The translations under genes were made by a program, and so were the position numbers. From NCBI GenBank assembly GCA_028281285.1, contig JANQKF010000039.1, positions 40,959-104,958 on the forward strand: DNA of 64,000 nucleotides, in the 5' to 3' direction. This document shows positions 26,734 through 35,772 of this stretch, one piece after another. The notes under the pieces were generated by a model, which made no database searches, was not told the origin of the DNA, and was given only the letters and a program-made list of their open reading frames with translations. How positions within the stretch are numbered: the stretch's first letter is position 1; the number at the start of each line of letters is the position of its first letter. This stretch comes from Cyclobacteriaceae bacterium (GTDB lineage Bacteria; Bacteroidota; Bacteroidia; Cytophagales; Cyclobacteriaceae).

Positions 26734-28263
26734 ATGTCGCAAGTAAAAATTAAGTCAGCTCTCATATCGGTTTTTTATAAAGATCATCTTGAACCGATTG
26801 TGGAGTTACTGAAGTCTCAAGGAGTCACTATCTATTCTACAGGAGGAACACAGAAGTTCATAGAAGAACAAGGGGCTGAAGTTGTTGCCGTTGAAGATCT
26901 TACCAGCTACCCTTCGATTTTCGGGGGACGAGTCAAAACCCTCCACCCAAAAGTCTTTGGAGGTATACTGCACCGGAGGGACAATGATAGTGATCAAGCA
27001 CAAGCAAGTGAGTTTGATATTCCGGCCATAGATTTGGTCATCGTAGATTTGTACCCTTTCGAACAAACCGTGGCATCCGGTGCCAGCGAGCAGGATATCA
27101 TCGAGAAAATTGACATTGGAGGAATCTCATTAATCCGCGCAGCAGCTAAGAACTTTAAGGACGTTCTTGTGGTCTCCTCAAGGGAGCAATATGAAGCACT
27201 TGAAGGCCTCTTGCGTGAAAATGGTGGAGTCACCACCGTTGAAGACAGAAAAAAATTCGCGGCTGAATCATTCGACATTTCGTCCCATTATGATACGGCT
27301 ATCTTCAGCTACATGGCTGAAGGACAATCGATCGATCGATTTAAAGTAAGTGAACGGCAAAGCAGAAAATTGAGATATGGAGAAAACCCTCATCAAGAAG
27401 GTTATTTCTACGGGCCACTAGATGACCTCTTTGATCAATTACATGGTAAGGAAATGTCTTACAATAACCTTGTGGACATTGATGCAGCAGTTTCTCTAAT
27501 CGAAGAATTTTCAGAAGCTGAAAATGCCTTTGCAATTCTCAAGCATACCAATGCGTGTGGAGTAGCAATTGGAGAGACTGTGAAAGACGCCTATTTGAGA
27601 GCATTTGCTGCCGATACGGTTTCAGCCTTTGGCGGTGTACTGGTTTGCAACCAAACCATCACAGCCGAGGCATCAGAAGAATTAAATAAATTGTTTTTTG
27701 AAGTTTTGATTGCACCTGGCTTCGAAGAGGAGGCTTTGGAAATTCTGAAAGTCAAAAAGAATCGAATTCTTCTGGTCAAGAAACAAAATTTAACGACCAA
27801 AAAACAGTTTAAGAGTTTGTTGAACGGGGTAATTGAGCAAGACCGTGATCTTGTAAGCGATGCATCTGCCGATTTTAGTTTAGCAACCAGGAAAGCCACT
27901 TCAGCAGAACAAGATAAAGCGTTGGTTTTTGCTAGCAAAGTGGCCAAGCATACAAAATCCAATACCATAGTGTTGGCCAGAGATGGACAGTTGCTTGCCA
28001 GTGGAGTTGGTCAAACCTCAAGAGTCGATGCATTGAGGCAAGCCATTGAAAAGGCCAAGAACTTTGGGTTTGATCTTAACGGTGCCGTTATGGCATCGGA
28101 CGCCTTTTTCCCTTTTCCAGACTGTGTTGAAATCGCTAAGGGTGAGGGGATTGAGGCCGTTATTCAGCCGGGAGGCTCAATCAAGGACCAGCTTTCGATT
28201 GATTTCTGTGATGAGAATGATATGGCCATGGTATTCACCGGCACAAGGCACTTTAAGCATTAA
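26734..28263 (+). CDS. purH: bifunctional AICAR transformylase / IMP cyclohydrolase
   Basis: A 509-residue PurH. The N-terminal cyclohydrolase has ALISVFYKDHLEP, STGGTQKFIEEQG and TSYPSIFGGRVKTLHPKV; the C-terminal transformylase has KLRYGENPHQEGYF, KHTNACGVAIG and SDAFFPFPDCVE. It makes the last two steps to IMP. The ATG at 26734 is preferred to a TTG at 26716 that would add six residues. The linkage purH-mreB is common in Bacteroidota. Confidence 0.95.
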   Translation: MSQVKIKSALISVFYKDHLEPIVELLKSQGVTIYSTGGTQKFIEEQGAEVVAVEDLTSYPSIFGGRVKTLHPKVFGGILHRRDNDSDQAQASEFDIPAIDLVIVDLYPFEQTVASGASEQDIIEKIDIGGISLIRAAAKNFKDVLVVSSREQYEALEGLLRENGGVTTVEDRKKFAAESFDISSHYDTAIFSYMAEGQSIDRFKVSERQSRKLRYGENPHQEGYFYGPLDDLFDQLHGKEMSYNNLVDIDAAVSLIEEFSEAENAFAILKHTNACGVAIGETVKDAYLRAFAADTVSAFGGVLVCNQTITAEASEELNKLFFEVLIAPGFEEEALEILKVKKNRILLVKKQNLTTKKQFKSLLNGVIEQDRDLVSDASADFSLATRKATSAEQDKALVFASKVAKHTKSNTIVLARDGQLLASGVGQTSRVDALRQAIEKAKNFGFDLNGAVMASDAFFPFPDCVEIAKGEGIEAVIQPGGSIKDQLSIDFCDENDMAMVFTGTRHFKH

Positions 28264-28337
28264 AAAAAAGAATAGGTTGATTATTCAATCTTATTCGTAA
28301 TTTCAATTTGAACAAACAGCATAAGGAGTAAGAAGAG

Positions 28338-29366
28338 ATGGGATTTTTTGATTTCCTCACTAGCGACATAGCAATAGACTTGGGTACAGCAAATACCCTG
28401 ATCATACACAAAGACAAAATTGTAGTGGATGAGCCCTCCATTATTGCCATCGATAAGAATAGCAACAAGGTATTGGCAATCGGTAAGGAGGCAATGAATA
28501 TGCATGAGAAAACTCATGAGAACATCAAGACCATTCGACCACTGAAAGATGGAGTAATTGCCGACTTTGAAGCTGCCGAGCTTATGATCAAGGGAATGAT
28601 CAAAATGATTGATATGAAGAAGAAAAGCCTTCTTCCTACGTCACATCGAATGGTCATTTGTATTCCTTCAGGCATTACGGAAGTTGAAAAGAGAGCGGTT
28701 CGTGACTCTGCAGAACATGCCAACGCCAAAGAGGTGTATATGATTTACGAACCCATTGCGGCTGCGATTGGGACCGGAATCAAAATCGATGAACCAATGG
28801 GTTCAATGATTGTCGATATCGGGGGAGGTACCACTGAAATTGCTGTAATTGCCCTTTCAGGGATTGTATGTGATCAATCAATCCGTGTAGCTGGAGATAC
28901 CTTCACTAAAGACATTCTTGATTACATGCGCAGACAACACAATCTGCTCATCGGGGAACGTTCAGCTGAAAAGGTGAAAATTGCTATCGGTTCTGCCCTG
29001 ACAGAGCTTGATGAGCCACCAGAAGATTACGAAATCAGAGGAAGAGACTTGATGACAGGTATTCCAAAAGTGATTAAGATCTCTTATTCAGAAATTGCCT
29101 TTGCACTTGACAAGTCTGTTTCAAAAATTGAAGAGGCTGTACTGAAAGCGCTGGAGATTTCTCCTCCCGAACTTTCCGCAGATATCTACGACAGAGGTAT
29201 CTACTTGACAGGCGGTGGTGCTATGTTGAAAGGGCTTGATAAAAGGTTGGCACTGAAAACAAAGTTACCTATTCACATAGCAGATGATCCGCTAAGAGCC
29301 GTGGTAAGAGGTACCGGAGATGCGCTTAAAAACGTAAATGCCTACAAAGCCGTATTGATGACCTGA
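28338..29366 (+). CDS. mreB: rod-shape actin homologue MreB
   Basis: A 342-residue actin-fold ATPase. DLGTANTLI (14-22) is the phosphate-1 loop, VDIGGGTTEIAVIALSGIV phosphate-2, and LTGGGAMLKGLD the adenosine motif. FLTSDIAIDLG is the usual MreB start. An AAGGAG sequence lies at 28323-28328, 9 bases before the ATG, unusual among the genes here. MreB filaments guide lateral wall synthesis with MreC, MreD, PBP2 and RodA, all encoded in order downstream. Confidence 0.97.
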   Translation: MGFFDFLTSDIAIDLGTANTLIIHKDKIVVDEPSIIAIDKNSNKVLAIGKEAMNMHEKTHENIKTIRPLKDGVIADFEAAELMIKGMIKMIDMKKKSLLPTSHRMVICIPSGITEVEKRAVRDSAEHANAKEVYMIYEPIAAAIGTGIKIDEPMGSMIVDIGGGTTEIAVIALSGIVCDQSIRVAGDTFTKDILDYMRRQHNLLIGERSAEKVKIAIGSALTELDEPPEDYEIRGRDLMTGIPKVIKISYSEIAFALDKSVSKIEEAVLKALEISPPELSADIYDRGIYLTGGGAMLKGLDKRLALKTKLPIHIADDPLRAVVRGTGDALKNVNAYKAVLMT

Positions 29367-29373
29367 CAGATGG

Positions 29374-30222
29374 ATGCGCAAACTATTCCAGTTTCTATAT
29401 AGATACCGAGCTTTTTTCATCTTTCTTGTTTTACAAGCCATTTGTGCCTGGATGATTGTTGCTAACAACAACTATCAACGGACTGTTTATTTGAATACCA
29501 CCTCCCGAATCGCTGGATCTGTTATTGAAAAGGCCGACAATGTCTCTGATTTTTTTTCACTAAGAAAGGTAAACGAAGATTTGGCGGAAGAAAATGCCAG
29601 ATTGCGCCAACTTCTGCTTAACTCGAACGTGTCTATCCCTGATTCGACCTCCTTTATTACCATTCCCTCAGATTCACTGGATTCCATGGAATACATAGCT
29701 CATAGTGCAGAAGTCATTCGAAATACCATCAGGAATACGAACAACTTCATCACTTTGAACAAAGGGTCAAAAGATGGGCTTATGGCTGGAATGGGTGTAG
29801 TCAACAAAGATGGAGTCGTTGGCAAAATTCGTTCTGTTTCGAGCCGAAGAGCTCAAGTCATTTCGCTGTTAAATACCAACAATCCAATTTCCTCAAAGCT
29901 TTTAAGGACCAATCGCCTGGGAACGATCCAATGGGATGGATCCGACCCCAGAACTGCAAAACTACTTTACGTTCCTGTGGATGTAGACATTCAGGTCGGG
30001 GATACCGTTGTGACATCCAGCTTTAATGCCATTTTTCCAAAAAACATGATGATAGGCGTGGTCAAAAGTGCCAAACCCGATATTCACCAGCGGGACTATG
30101 AAATCGAGGTAAAACTCAGTGTGGATTTTGGGGCGCTTTCATATGTCAGCGCAATAGAAAATAGACTCAAACCCGAAACAGATAGTCTTTCAGTCCAAAA
30201 CCCAGGCGAAACGAATGACTAG
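29374..30222 (+). CDS. mreC: rod-shape protein MreC
   Basis: A 282-residue bitopic protein with one N-terminal helix (about 11-29), a coiled coil around 60-85 (LRKVNEDLAEENARLRQLL) and the beta-rich MreC domain (GSKDGLMAGMGVVNKDGVVGKI). It links MreB/MreD to PBP2 in the periplasm. It starts 7 bases after mreB and overlaps mreD by 8 bases. Confidence 0.95.
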   Translation: MRKLFQFLYRYRAFFIFLVLQAICAWMIVANNNYQRTVYLNTTSRIAGSVIEKADNVSDFFSLRKVNEDLAEENARLRQLLLNSNVSIPDSTSFITIPSDSLDSMEYIAHSAEVIRNTIRNTNNFITLNKGSKDGLMAGMGVVNKDGVVGKIRSVSSRRAQVISLLNTNNPISSKLLRTNRLGTIQWDGSDPRTAKLLYVPVDVDIQVGDTVVTSSFNAIFPKNMMIGVVKSAKPDIHQRDYEIEVKLSVDFGALSYVSAIENRLKPETDSLSVQNPGETND

Positions 30223-30727
30223 AAATATGATCATAGGGGTGACCAATTTTTTGGTTTATGTGACTCTCCAGGTCCTTGTATTTCAAAATCTGGTTGTTTT
30301 TGATGTAGGTTTTGTCTTCGTTTATATCATTTTCCTTTTGCTACTCCCAATGGAGTTGAGCTTCTCTGGTATAATGCTGTTGGGGTTTGCTACTGGCACG
30401 ATAGTGGACGTCTTTTATAATACCCTCGGCATTCATGCTTCGGCTTGTGTATTGCTCGCCTTCGTTCGACCGTATTGGACCAGGCTGGTAACACCAAGAA
30501 GCGGTTACGAAGTTGGGGTATTACCCACACTCAATTCTTTTGGTTTGGGTTGGTTTATAACCTATGCTCTTCCCCTGATATTTATACACCACAGTACAGT
30601 TTTCATTATTGAGGCAGGTGGAATTAATTTTTTGAGCATGAGTCTCTTGAAAGGACTGGCCAGCAGCATATTATCACTGGTTTTTATTGTTGCAATCCAG
30701 TATCTTTTCTTTAAGAATCAGCGATAG
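30215..30727 (+). CDS. mreD: rod-shape protein MreD
   Basis: A 170-residue protein made almost entirely of membrane helices (about five), the normal MreD size. FGFATGTIVDVFYNTLGIHA-like text in the middle fits the family. It overlaps mreC by 8 bases and ends 1 base before the mrdA start. It belongs to the inner-membrane elongasome scaffold. Confidence 0.85.
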   Translation: MTRNMIIGVTNFLVYVTLQVLVFQNLVVFDVGFVFVYIIFLLLLPMELSFSGIMLLGFATGTIVDVFYNTLGIHASACVLLAFVRPYWTRLVTPRSGYEVGVLPTLNSFGLGWFITYALPLIFIHHSTVFIIEAGGINFLSMSLLKGLASSILSLVFIVAIQYLFFKNQR

Positions 30728-30728
30728 T

Positions 30729-32558
30729 ATGGAGAGTAGGAGATTTGTTGTCCAGGGCATTTTCATTCTAATTGGTTTGATCTTTTTGATCAAACTCTTC
30801 GGCTTGCAGGTTGCTGATACCTCCTACCAGTTCAAAGCTGAACGGAATATCATTCAACCAATTGTTGAATACCCCTTCAGAGGATTGATCTATGATCGAA
30901 ATAAAAAACCAATAGTCTACAATGAGCCCATCTATGACTTAATGGTAGTTCCAAAAGATGTTGAGGTCATTGATACTCTGGCTTTCTGTGACCTTCTCCA
31001 GATTACACCCACAGAATACGTTGAACGATTGACCACAGCTCGGGAATATTCCAGGGTCAAGCCATCAAGCTTTCTTCAAAAAATCTCGCACCAGGAATAT
31101 GCTCGAATTCAAGACAAGCTTTACAACTATCGAGGTTTCTTTGTCAATCCGCGAACCGTGAGACGGTACACGACTCCAGTTCTTGCCAATGAACTGGGCT
31201 ACATTGCCGAAATTGATCCGGACGAGCTCGAGCAGGACAGTACGGGTTATTATAAATCCGGAGATCATATCGGAAAAACAGGATTAGAGAAATCATACGA
31301 AACCCTTCTTAGAGGCCAACGAGGAGTCAGCTACAAAATGGTGAACGTAAACGGTATTGAAAAAGGCTCCTATAAAAATGGCGCCTATGATACAGCCTCT
31401 GTTCCGGGACGGAATTTGGTCAGTACGATAGACCTTGATCTGCAAAAATATGGTGAAAGCCTTATGGAGGGAAAAAGGGGAAGTATTGTAGCCATTGAAC
31501 CCTCTTCAGGTGAAATTATCGCCATGGTTTCCAGCCCTTCTTATGACCCGAACGATCTCACAGGAAGAGACTTCAGTAAAAATTATGAGCTTATTGCCGC
31601 TGACACTACAGACCCTTTGTTCAATCGGGCGATAATGGCTAAATATGCTCCAGGCTCCATCTTTAAAACCGTTCAAGCGATGATCGCATTGGACAAAGGT
31701 TTGATTCGAGCAGATGAAGAAATCTTCTGTAATGTGGCCACTGCCAGGATGGGAGATCATGCAGCCTCTGGATATTACGATGTTGCAAAAGGAATAGAAT
31801 TCTCCTCCAACACCTATTTCTATGAAGTGATGAGACGTGTTGTTCGTCAAGGTGTTAGTCCCAATCTCTTTATTGATAGTAAACTTGGTTTGAGTGAATG
31901 GACAGAATCAGTTAGGAAATTCGGCTTTGGAAATCAATTAGGAATCGATATTCCCGGTGAGACCATTGGGACTGTGCCCGATACCACGTTGTATAATGAA
32001 ATGCACGGTAGGCACCGTTGGGGATATACAGGTATTTACTCTTTGTCAATCGGACAAGGAGAGCTTGAGGTTACCCCAATTCAGGTGGCAAATCTTGCAG
32101 CCATCATTGCAAACAAAGGTTATTACTACACACCACATTTGGTTAAAGGAATAGAAAAAAATGGTGAAATCGATCCATTAGAATTTGACAAGATTAATGT
32201 GAGCGAGGACACTTCTTATTTTCCGGCAATCTATGAAGGTATGGCTAGGGCCGCGAAAAGGGCCTGGCGAGCTCGAATCTCAGATATTGAAATCCTGGGT
32301 AAGACCGGAACAGTAGAGAATGGTATTAAGGATGAATCCAAAGATCACTCTGTCTTTATGGCATTTGCCCCTCGAGAAGATCCTCAAATCGCGATTGCAG
32401 TCTATGTTGAAAATGCCGGCTGGGGTGCAGGTGCGGCAGCGGTTACCGCAAGCCTCATGATTGAGAAACATCTTCGAGGCTATATAAAAAATGGAACGGT
32501 TAGAGAAAAATTCATACTCGATGCCGAATTCTTAAATTTTGATATTGAAGATAATTGA
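30729..32558 (+). CDS. mrdA: penicillin-binding protein 2 (transpeptidase)
   Basis: A 609-residue class B PBP. A membrane helix lies at 9-26, the dimerisation domain follows, and the transpeptidase has S310-x-x-K313 (PGSIFKT), S359-S-N361 and K525-T-G527. The ATG at 30729 comes 1 base after the mreD stop; an ATG at 30687 would overlap mreD by 41 bases and adds residues not expected in the family. It crosslinks peptidoglycan during elongation as the partner of RodA. Confidence 0.95.
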   Translation: MESRRFVVQGIFILIGLIFLIKLFGLQVADTSYQFKAERNIIQPIVEYPFRGLIYDRNKKPIVYNEPIYDLMVVPKDVEVIDTLAFCDLLQITPTEYVERLTTAREYSRVKPSSFLQKISHQEYARIQDKLYNYRGFFVNPRTVRRYTTPVLANELGYIAEIDPDELEQDSTGYYKSGDHIGKTGLEKSYETLLRGQRGVSYKMVNVNGIEKGSYKNGAYDTASVPGRNLVSTIDLDLQKYGESLMEGKRGSIVAIEPSSGEIIAMVSSPSYDPNDLTGRDFSKNYELIAADTTDPLFNRAIMAKYAPGSIFKTVQAMIALDKGLIRADEEIFCNVATARMGDHAASGYYDVAKGIEFSSNTYFYEVMRRVVRQGVSPNLFIDSKLGLSEWTESVRKFGFGNQLGIDIPGETIGTVPDTTLYNEMHGRHRWGYTGIYSLSIGQGELEVTPIQVANLAAIIANKGYYYTPHLVKGIEKNGEIDPLEFDKINVSEDTSYFPAIYEGMARAAKRAWRARISDIEILGKTGTVENGIKDESKDHSVFMAFAPREDPQIAIAVYVENAGWGAGAAAVTASLMIEKHLRGYIKNGTVREKFILDAEFLNFDIEDN

Positions 32559-33829
32559 GACGGGAAGGTGGACTCTTAGGTGGCTTAGACTGGACTACGG
32601 TATTACTCTACCTGGCATTGGTCATATGGGGTTGGTTTAACATCTACGCTTCAGTATATGATCCGGAAACGGTCACCAATATTCTTGATATCTCGTTAAG
32701 TTCTGGTAAGCAACTGTTATGGATCGGAACCGCTGTGATCCTAATTGCCTTAATACTCATCATCGACTTCCGAATTTATGAATCATTTGCTCCCATACTT
32801 TATCTATTGTTCATAGTACTGTTGCTAGCAGTTCTTGTTGTGGGCACCAAGGTAAATGGGGCGAGAGCATGGTTTCAAATTGGAGCCTTCCGACTGCAAC
32901 CCTCAGAATTTGCCAAGTTTGCCACGGCCCTGGTTTTGGCCAAATATATTTCCGGGACGAATGTCAAACTCACCAACTTCAGAAACCAGTTTGTTTCCGT
33001 GATCATTCTTCTTGTCCCGGTAGGGCTTATCTTGGTACAGCCTGATGCCGGATCCGCTATGGTATTTTTCGCCCTTTTAATACCCCTTTATCGCGAAGGG
33101 TTCCCGGCACTCTATATTATTACCGGGTTAACGATTATCAGCCTGTTAATTTTGACTTATCTGATCACAAAAATCTATTTGATTATTGGGGTTGGTGTCT
33201 TTATGGCATTGATCATTCTTTTGGTTGACAAAAGCAGAAAAAGAATTATTCCGGTCGTCCTTATCGGTATAATGAGTGTTGGTTTCATTTTTGCAGCTGA
33301 TTATCTCTATCAAGATGTATTAAAAGACTATCAGCGAAGTCGTATTGACGCCATACTAAAGCCGAACACCGTAGACAAACAGGCCGAGGGGTGGAACCTG
33401 GAACAATCTAAAATTGCGATAGGTTCGGGTGGCATTTCAGGCAAAGGTTTCCTGAATGGAACACAGACAAAATTTGGGTATGTACCGGAACAAAGCACGG
33501 ATTTTATATTCAGCACGTTAGCCGAAGAAAGAGGATGGATAGGTAGTTTATTGCTTATTGCCCTATTCTTGACACTGTTGCTTCGAATAATCCATATCGC
33601 TGAACGACAGAAATACAAATTCGCCCGAATGTATGGCTATAGTGTCGCAGCCATCATCTTTTTCCATTTCACTGTCAACATTGCCATGACTATCGGTTTG
33701 TTCCCAGTGGTCGGAATCCCGCTTCCCTTCTTCAGCTATGGAGGCTCATCGCTCTGGTCGTTTACGATAATGCTGTTTGTGCTGTTAAAGATTGATATGC
33801 ATCGGTCTCAGGTATTGATGCGCAGTTAA
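32555..33829 (+). CDS. rodA: RodA peptidoglycan glycosyltransferase (SEDS)
   Basis: A 424-residue SEDS protein with about ten helices. GTKVNGARAWFQIGAFRLQPSEFAKFATAL and LVQPDAGSAMVFF are the conserved loops, and FFSYGGSSLWSFT closes the protein. The start is a TTG that overlaps the mrdA stop as TTGA; no ATG occurs before the first helix. It polymerises lipid II with PBP2. Its stop codon shares the palindrome TTAA with the stop of the convergent gene. Confidence 0.95.
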   Translation: MRREGGLLGGLDWTTVLLYLALVIWGWFNIYASVYDPETVTNILDISLSSGKQLLWIGTAVILIALILIIDFRIYESFAPILYLLFIVLLLAVLVVGTKVNGARAWFQIGAFRLQPSEFAKFATALVLAKYISGTNVKLTNFRNQFVSVIILLVPVGLILVQPDAGSAMVFFALLIPLYREGFPALYIITGLTIISLLILTYLITKIYLIIGVGVFMALIILLVDKSRKRIIPVVLIGIMSVGFIFAADYLYQDVLKDYQRSRIDAILKPNTVDKQAEGWNLEQSKIAIGSGGISGKGFLNGTQTKFGYVPEQSTDFIFSTLAEERGWIGSLLLIALFLTLLLRIIHIAERQKYKFARMYGYSVAAIIFFHFTVNIAMTIGLFPVVGIPLPFFSYGGSSLWSFTIMLFVLLKIDMHRSQVLMRS

Positions 33830-34815
33830 GGGAAACGTCTTTCCAAAACTTCCAGGAACGCCTCGGCCTCTTCAGTTTCCATATCCCAATCGTAAGAATT
33901 TTCAACTTTGGACTTGGCTTCGTCATAACTAGTTGATAATTCCAAGCTCTTAAGGGCTTCCTTAAATTCGTCCTTATTTCCATTGAACAGTCCATTGATA
34001 AACATGAACTTCTCATTCAGGGTAAGACTACTTTCAATGTCTTTCACTACTTGTTTTTTGAGTTCATCGGCAATGGTCTTCTTTGACTGACTAAATTTTT
34101 CATTAATCGCGGCTCCATTATCTTCAATCTCAGGGGCCAACTCCTCCTCTTCCTCTATACCGACTTCATGAACCTCTTCAACTTCCTCCCTTACTTCCGC
34201 TATTTGTTCAAATATCATTTCACTCATATCAGTAGCGTCCAATTCAGTCAAAAAGTCGCTGGGGTCAAAATCTACGACATCGTTTGTTTGGTATTTTTTT
34301 TGAAGTTTTTCTGAAAGATCGGTTTTGCTTACGGCCTTCTTTTTAAGCTTGCCAAGAACCTCAAAAAACTTTTCGGCATTTGTTTTAAGATATTTGCTTA
34401 ACTCTTTAAGCGTATCCACCATCTCCTCGTCCTTCTCCAGTAGTCGATAACTATAAAATGAGCCGGGATCAAAATGGATATAAACAGAGTCAGCTATGGC
34501 CGATTCCAACAAAGGTTCCAAATGCTCTCTGCCTATGTTGATGTGTCTGGAAAGTACATTCCCGAATTCCTTTAGAGCATCCCGCACTTCATCAGTCTGA
34601 AAATCAAAATACGGGCTCTCAAGTTGCTCTATTTCGGATTGCCACTTTCCAAAAAGCCTTTTAATGAGCAGTAAATCAGTCTGTTTTGAACCCGAAATTG
34701 ACATCATGTGTTGACCATTCGCATGATCGTGATCCTTAAAAAACCTATCACAAATTCTGGCAGCCAGTTCTTTACTAAAATCATCAATAGAATCATGCTT
34801 TAATTTGTAGCTCAT
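33826..34815 (-). CDS. conserved Bacteroidota protein of unknown function
   Basis: A 329-residue soluble protein, probably cytoplasmic (no signal or helix). The N-terminal part (about 1-110) contains SGSKQTDLLLIKRLFGKWQSEIEQLESPYFDF. An acidic linker follows (about 210-235). The C-terminal part (about 260-329) carries LNEKFMFINGLFNGNKDEF and SYDWD then EAFLEVLERRFP, a segment I associate with uncharacterised Bacteroidota proteins. No catalytic motif is visible. It ends on the shared TTAA with rodA and starts 32 bases from the divergent ferredoxin gene. Confidence 0.7.
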   Translation of the reverse strand: MSYKLKHDSIDDFSKELAARICDRFFKDHDHANGQHMMSISGSKQTDLLLIKRLFGKWQSEIEQLESPYFDFQTDEVRDALKEFGNVLSRHINIGREHLEPLLESAIADSVYIHFDPGSFYSYRLLEKDEEMVDTLKELSKYLKTNAEKFFEVLGKLKKKAVSKTDLSEKLQKKYQTNDVVDFDPSDFLTELDATDMSEMIFEQIAEVREEVEEVHEVGIEEEEELAPEIEDNGAAINEKFSQSKKTIADELKKQVVKDIESSLTLNEKFMFINGLFNGNKDEFKEALKSLELSTSYDEAKSKVENSYDWDMETEEAEAFLEVLERRFP

Positions 34816-34847
34816 TGTGGTTTTGATTTGATTTGTAACCTAAGACA

Positions 34848-35171
34848 ATGTCCAAAATAGTAATTAAGAATTTAGACAATCGGTTGCTTGACAATAAAGA
34901 TAACTCAAAATCTGTCTTAAATATTATCCATGAAAACCACATTGATTGGATGTTTGCTTGTGGTGGCAACGGAAGATGTACAACCTGCAAAATTGTAGTC
35001 ACCAAGGGGCTGGATAATCTGTCTGAAATGACGGAAGCTGAAATTAAATTTTCGCAAATTGGAAAATTAGCAAAAAATGAACGGCTTGCCTGTCAATGTT
35101 CACTTCGTGGAGACGTTGAGGTAGAGGTGGCAGCACAGAATAAATTTCCACATATGAAATACTCGTATTGA
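34848..35171 (+). CDS. 2Fe-2S ferredoxin
   Basis: A 107-residue plant-type ferredoxin. Cluster ligands are C38, C44, C47 (ACGGNGRCTTCKIV) and C82 (RLACQ), with an extra cysteine at C84. It transfers electrons to unknown partners. It stops 1 base before the tdk start, so the two are co-transcribed with no clear functional link. Confidence 0.9.
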   Translation: MSKIVIKNLDNRLLDNKDNSKSVLNIIHENHIDWMFACGGNGRCTTCKIVVTKGLDNLSEMTEAEIKFSQIGKLAKNERLACQCSLRGDVEVEVAAQNKFPHMKYSY

Positions 35172-35172
35172 T

Positions 35173-35772
35173 ATGTTCCTCGAACCTCAAAATAAAATCG
35201 CTGGAGAACACAGTGCCGGTTCAATCGAAGTGGTATGCGGGTGCATGTTCTCTGGTAAAACAGAGGAGCTTATCAGAAGGCTACGAAGGGCCACAATAGC
35301 CAAACAGAAAGTCGAAATATTCAAACCTGCGCTGGACACAAGATATGACGAGGAAGATGTTGTCTCTCATGACAAGACAGCCATACGATCGACTCCTGTT
35401 CAATTCGCTTCAGATATTATCCTCTTAAGTGGTGATAGCGATGTAGTGGGTATTGACGAAGCACAATTCTTTGATAATGAGATAGTAGAGGTCTGTCAGA
35501 AACTTGCCAACAGCGGAAAACGGGTTATAGTGGCTGGGTTAGACATGGACTCTCAGGGAAAACCCTTTGGCCCGATGCCCTACTTGTTGGCTATTGCTGA
35601 ATTTGTTACTAAGCTTCATGCAATTTGTACCATAAGTGGTGGACTGGCATCGTTTTCATATCGTCTCACTGACTCTGAAAACACTGTTGAGTTGGGAGAG
35701 AAGGAAACTTATGAAGCTCGGAATCGAAAGTACTTTTTTGATGGGCTTGAAGCAAAGAAAAAGAAAAGTTGA
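35173..35772 (+). CDS. tdk: thymidine kinase type II, zinc site lost
   Basis: A 199-residue thymidine kinase. P-loop GCMFSGKT (23-30), GIDEAQFF with the catalytic glutamate, and GLDMDSQGKPFGPM are present. In zinc-containing homologues the lasso region has two Cys-x2-Cys pairs; here it reads AICTISGGLASFSYR and YEARNRKYFF, so only one cysteine remains and zinc binding is unlikely. It phosphorylates thymidine for salvage. Its stop overlaps the porZ TTG start. Confidence 0.9.
   Translation: MFLEPQNKIAGEHSAGSIEVVCGCMFSGKTEELIRRLRRATIAKQKVEIFKPALDTRYDEEDVVSHDKTAIRSTPVQFASDIILLSGDSDVVGIDEAQFFDNEIVEVCQKLANSGKRVIVAGLDMDSQGKPFGPMPYLLAIAEFVTKLHAICTISGGLASFSYRLTDSENTVELGEKETYEARNRKYFFDGLEAKKKKS

Noticed and set aside
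30775..30795. Perfect 8-bp hairpin (GTTTGATC, five T, GATCAAAC) in mrdA
   Set aside because: It encodes the membrane helix (repeated Leu/Ile/Phe codons), so it is most simply a by-product of coding. No regulatory context is seen.
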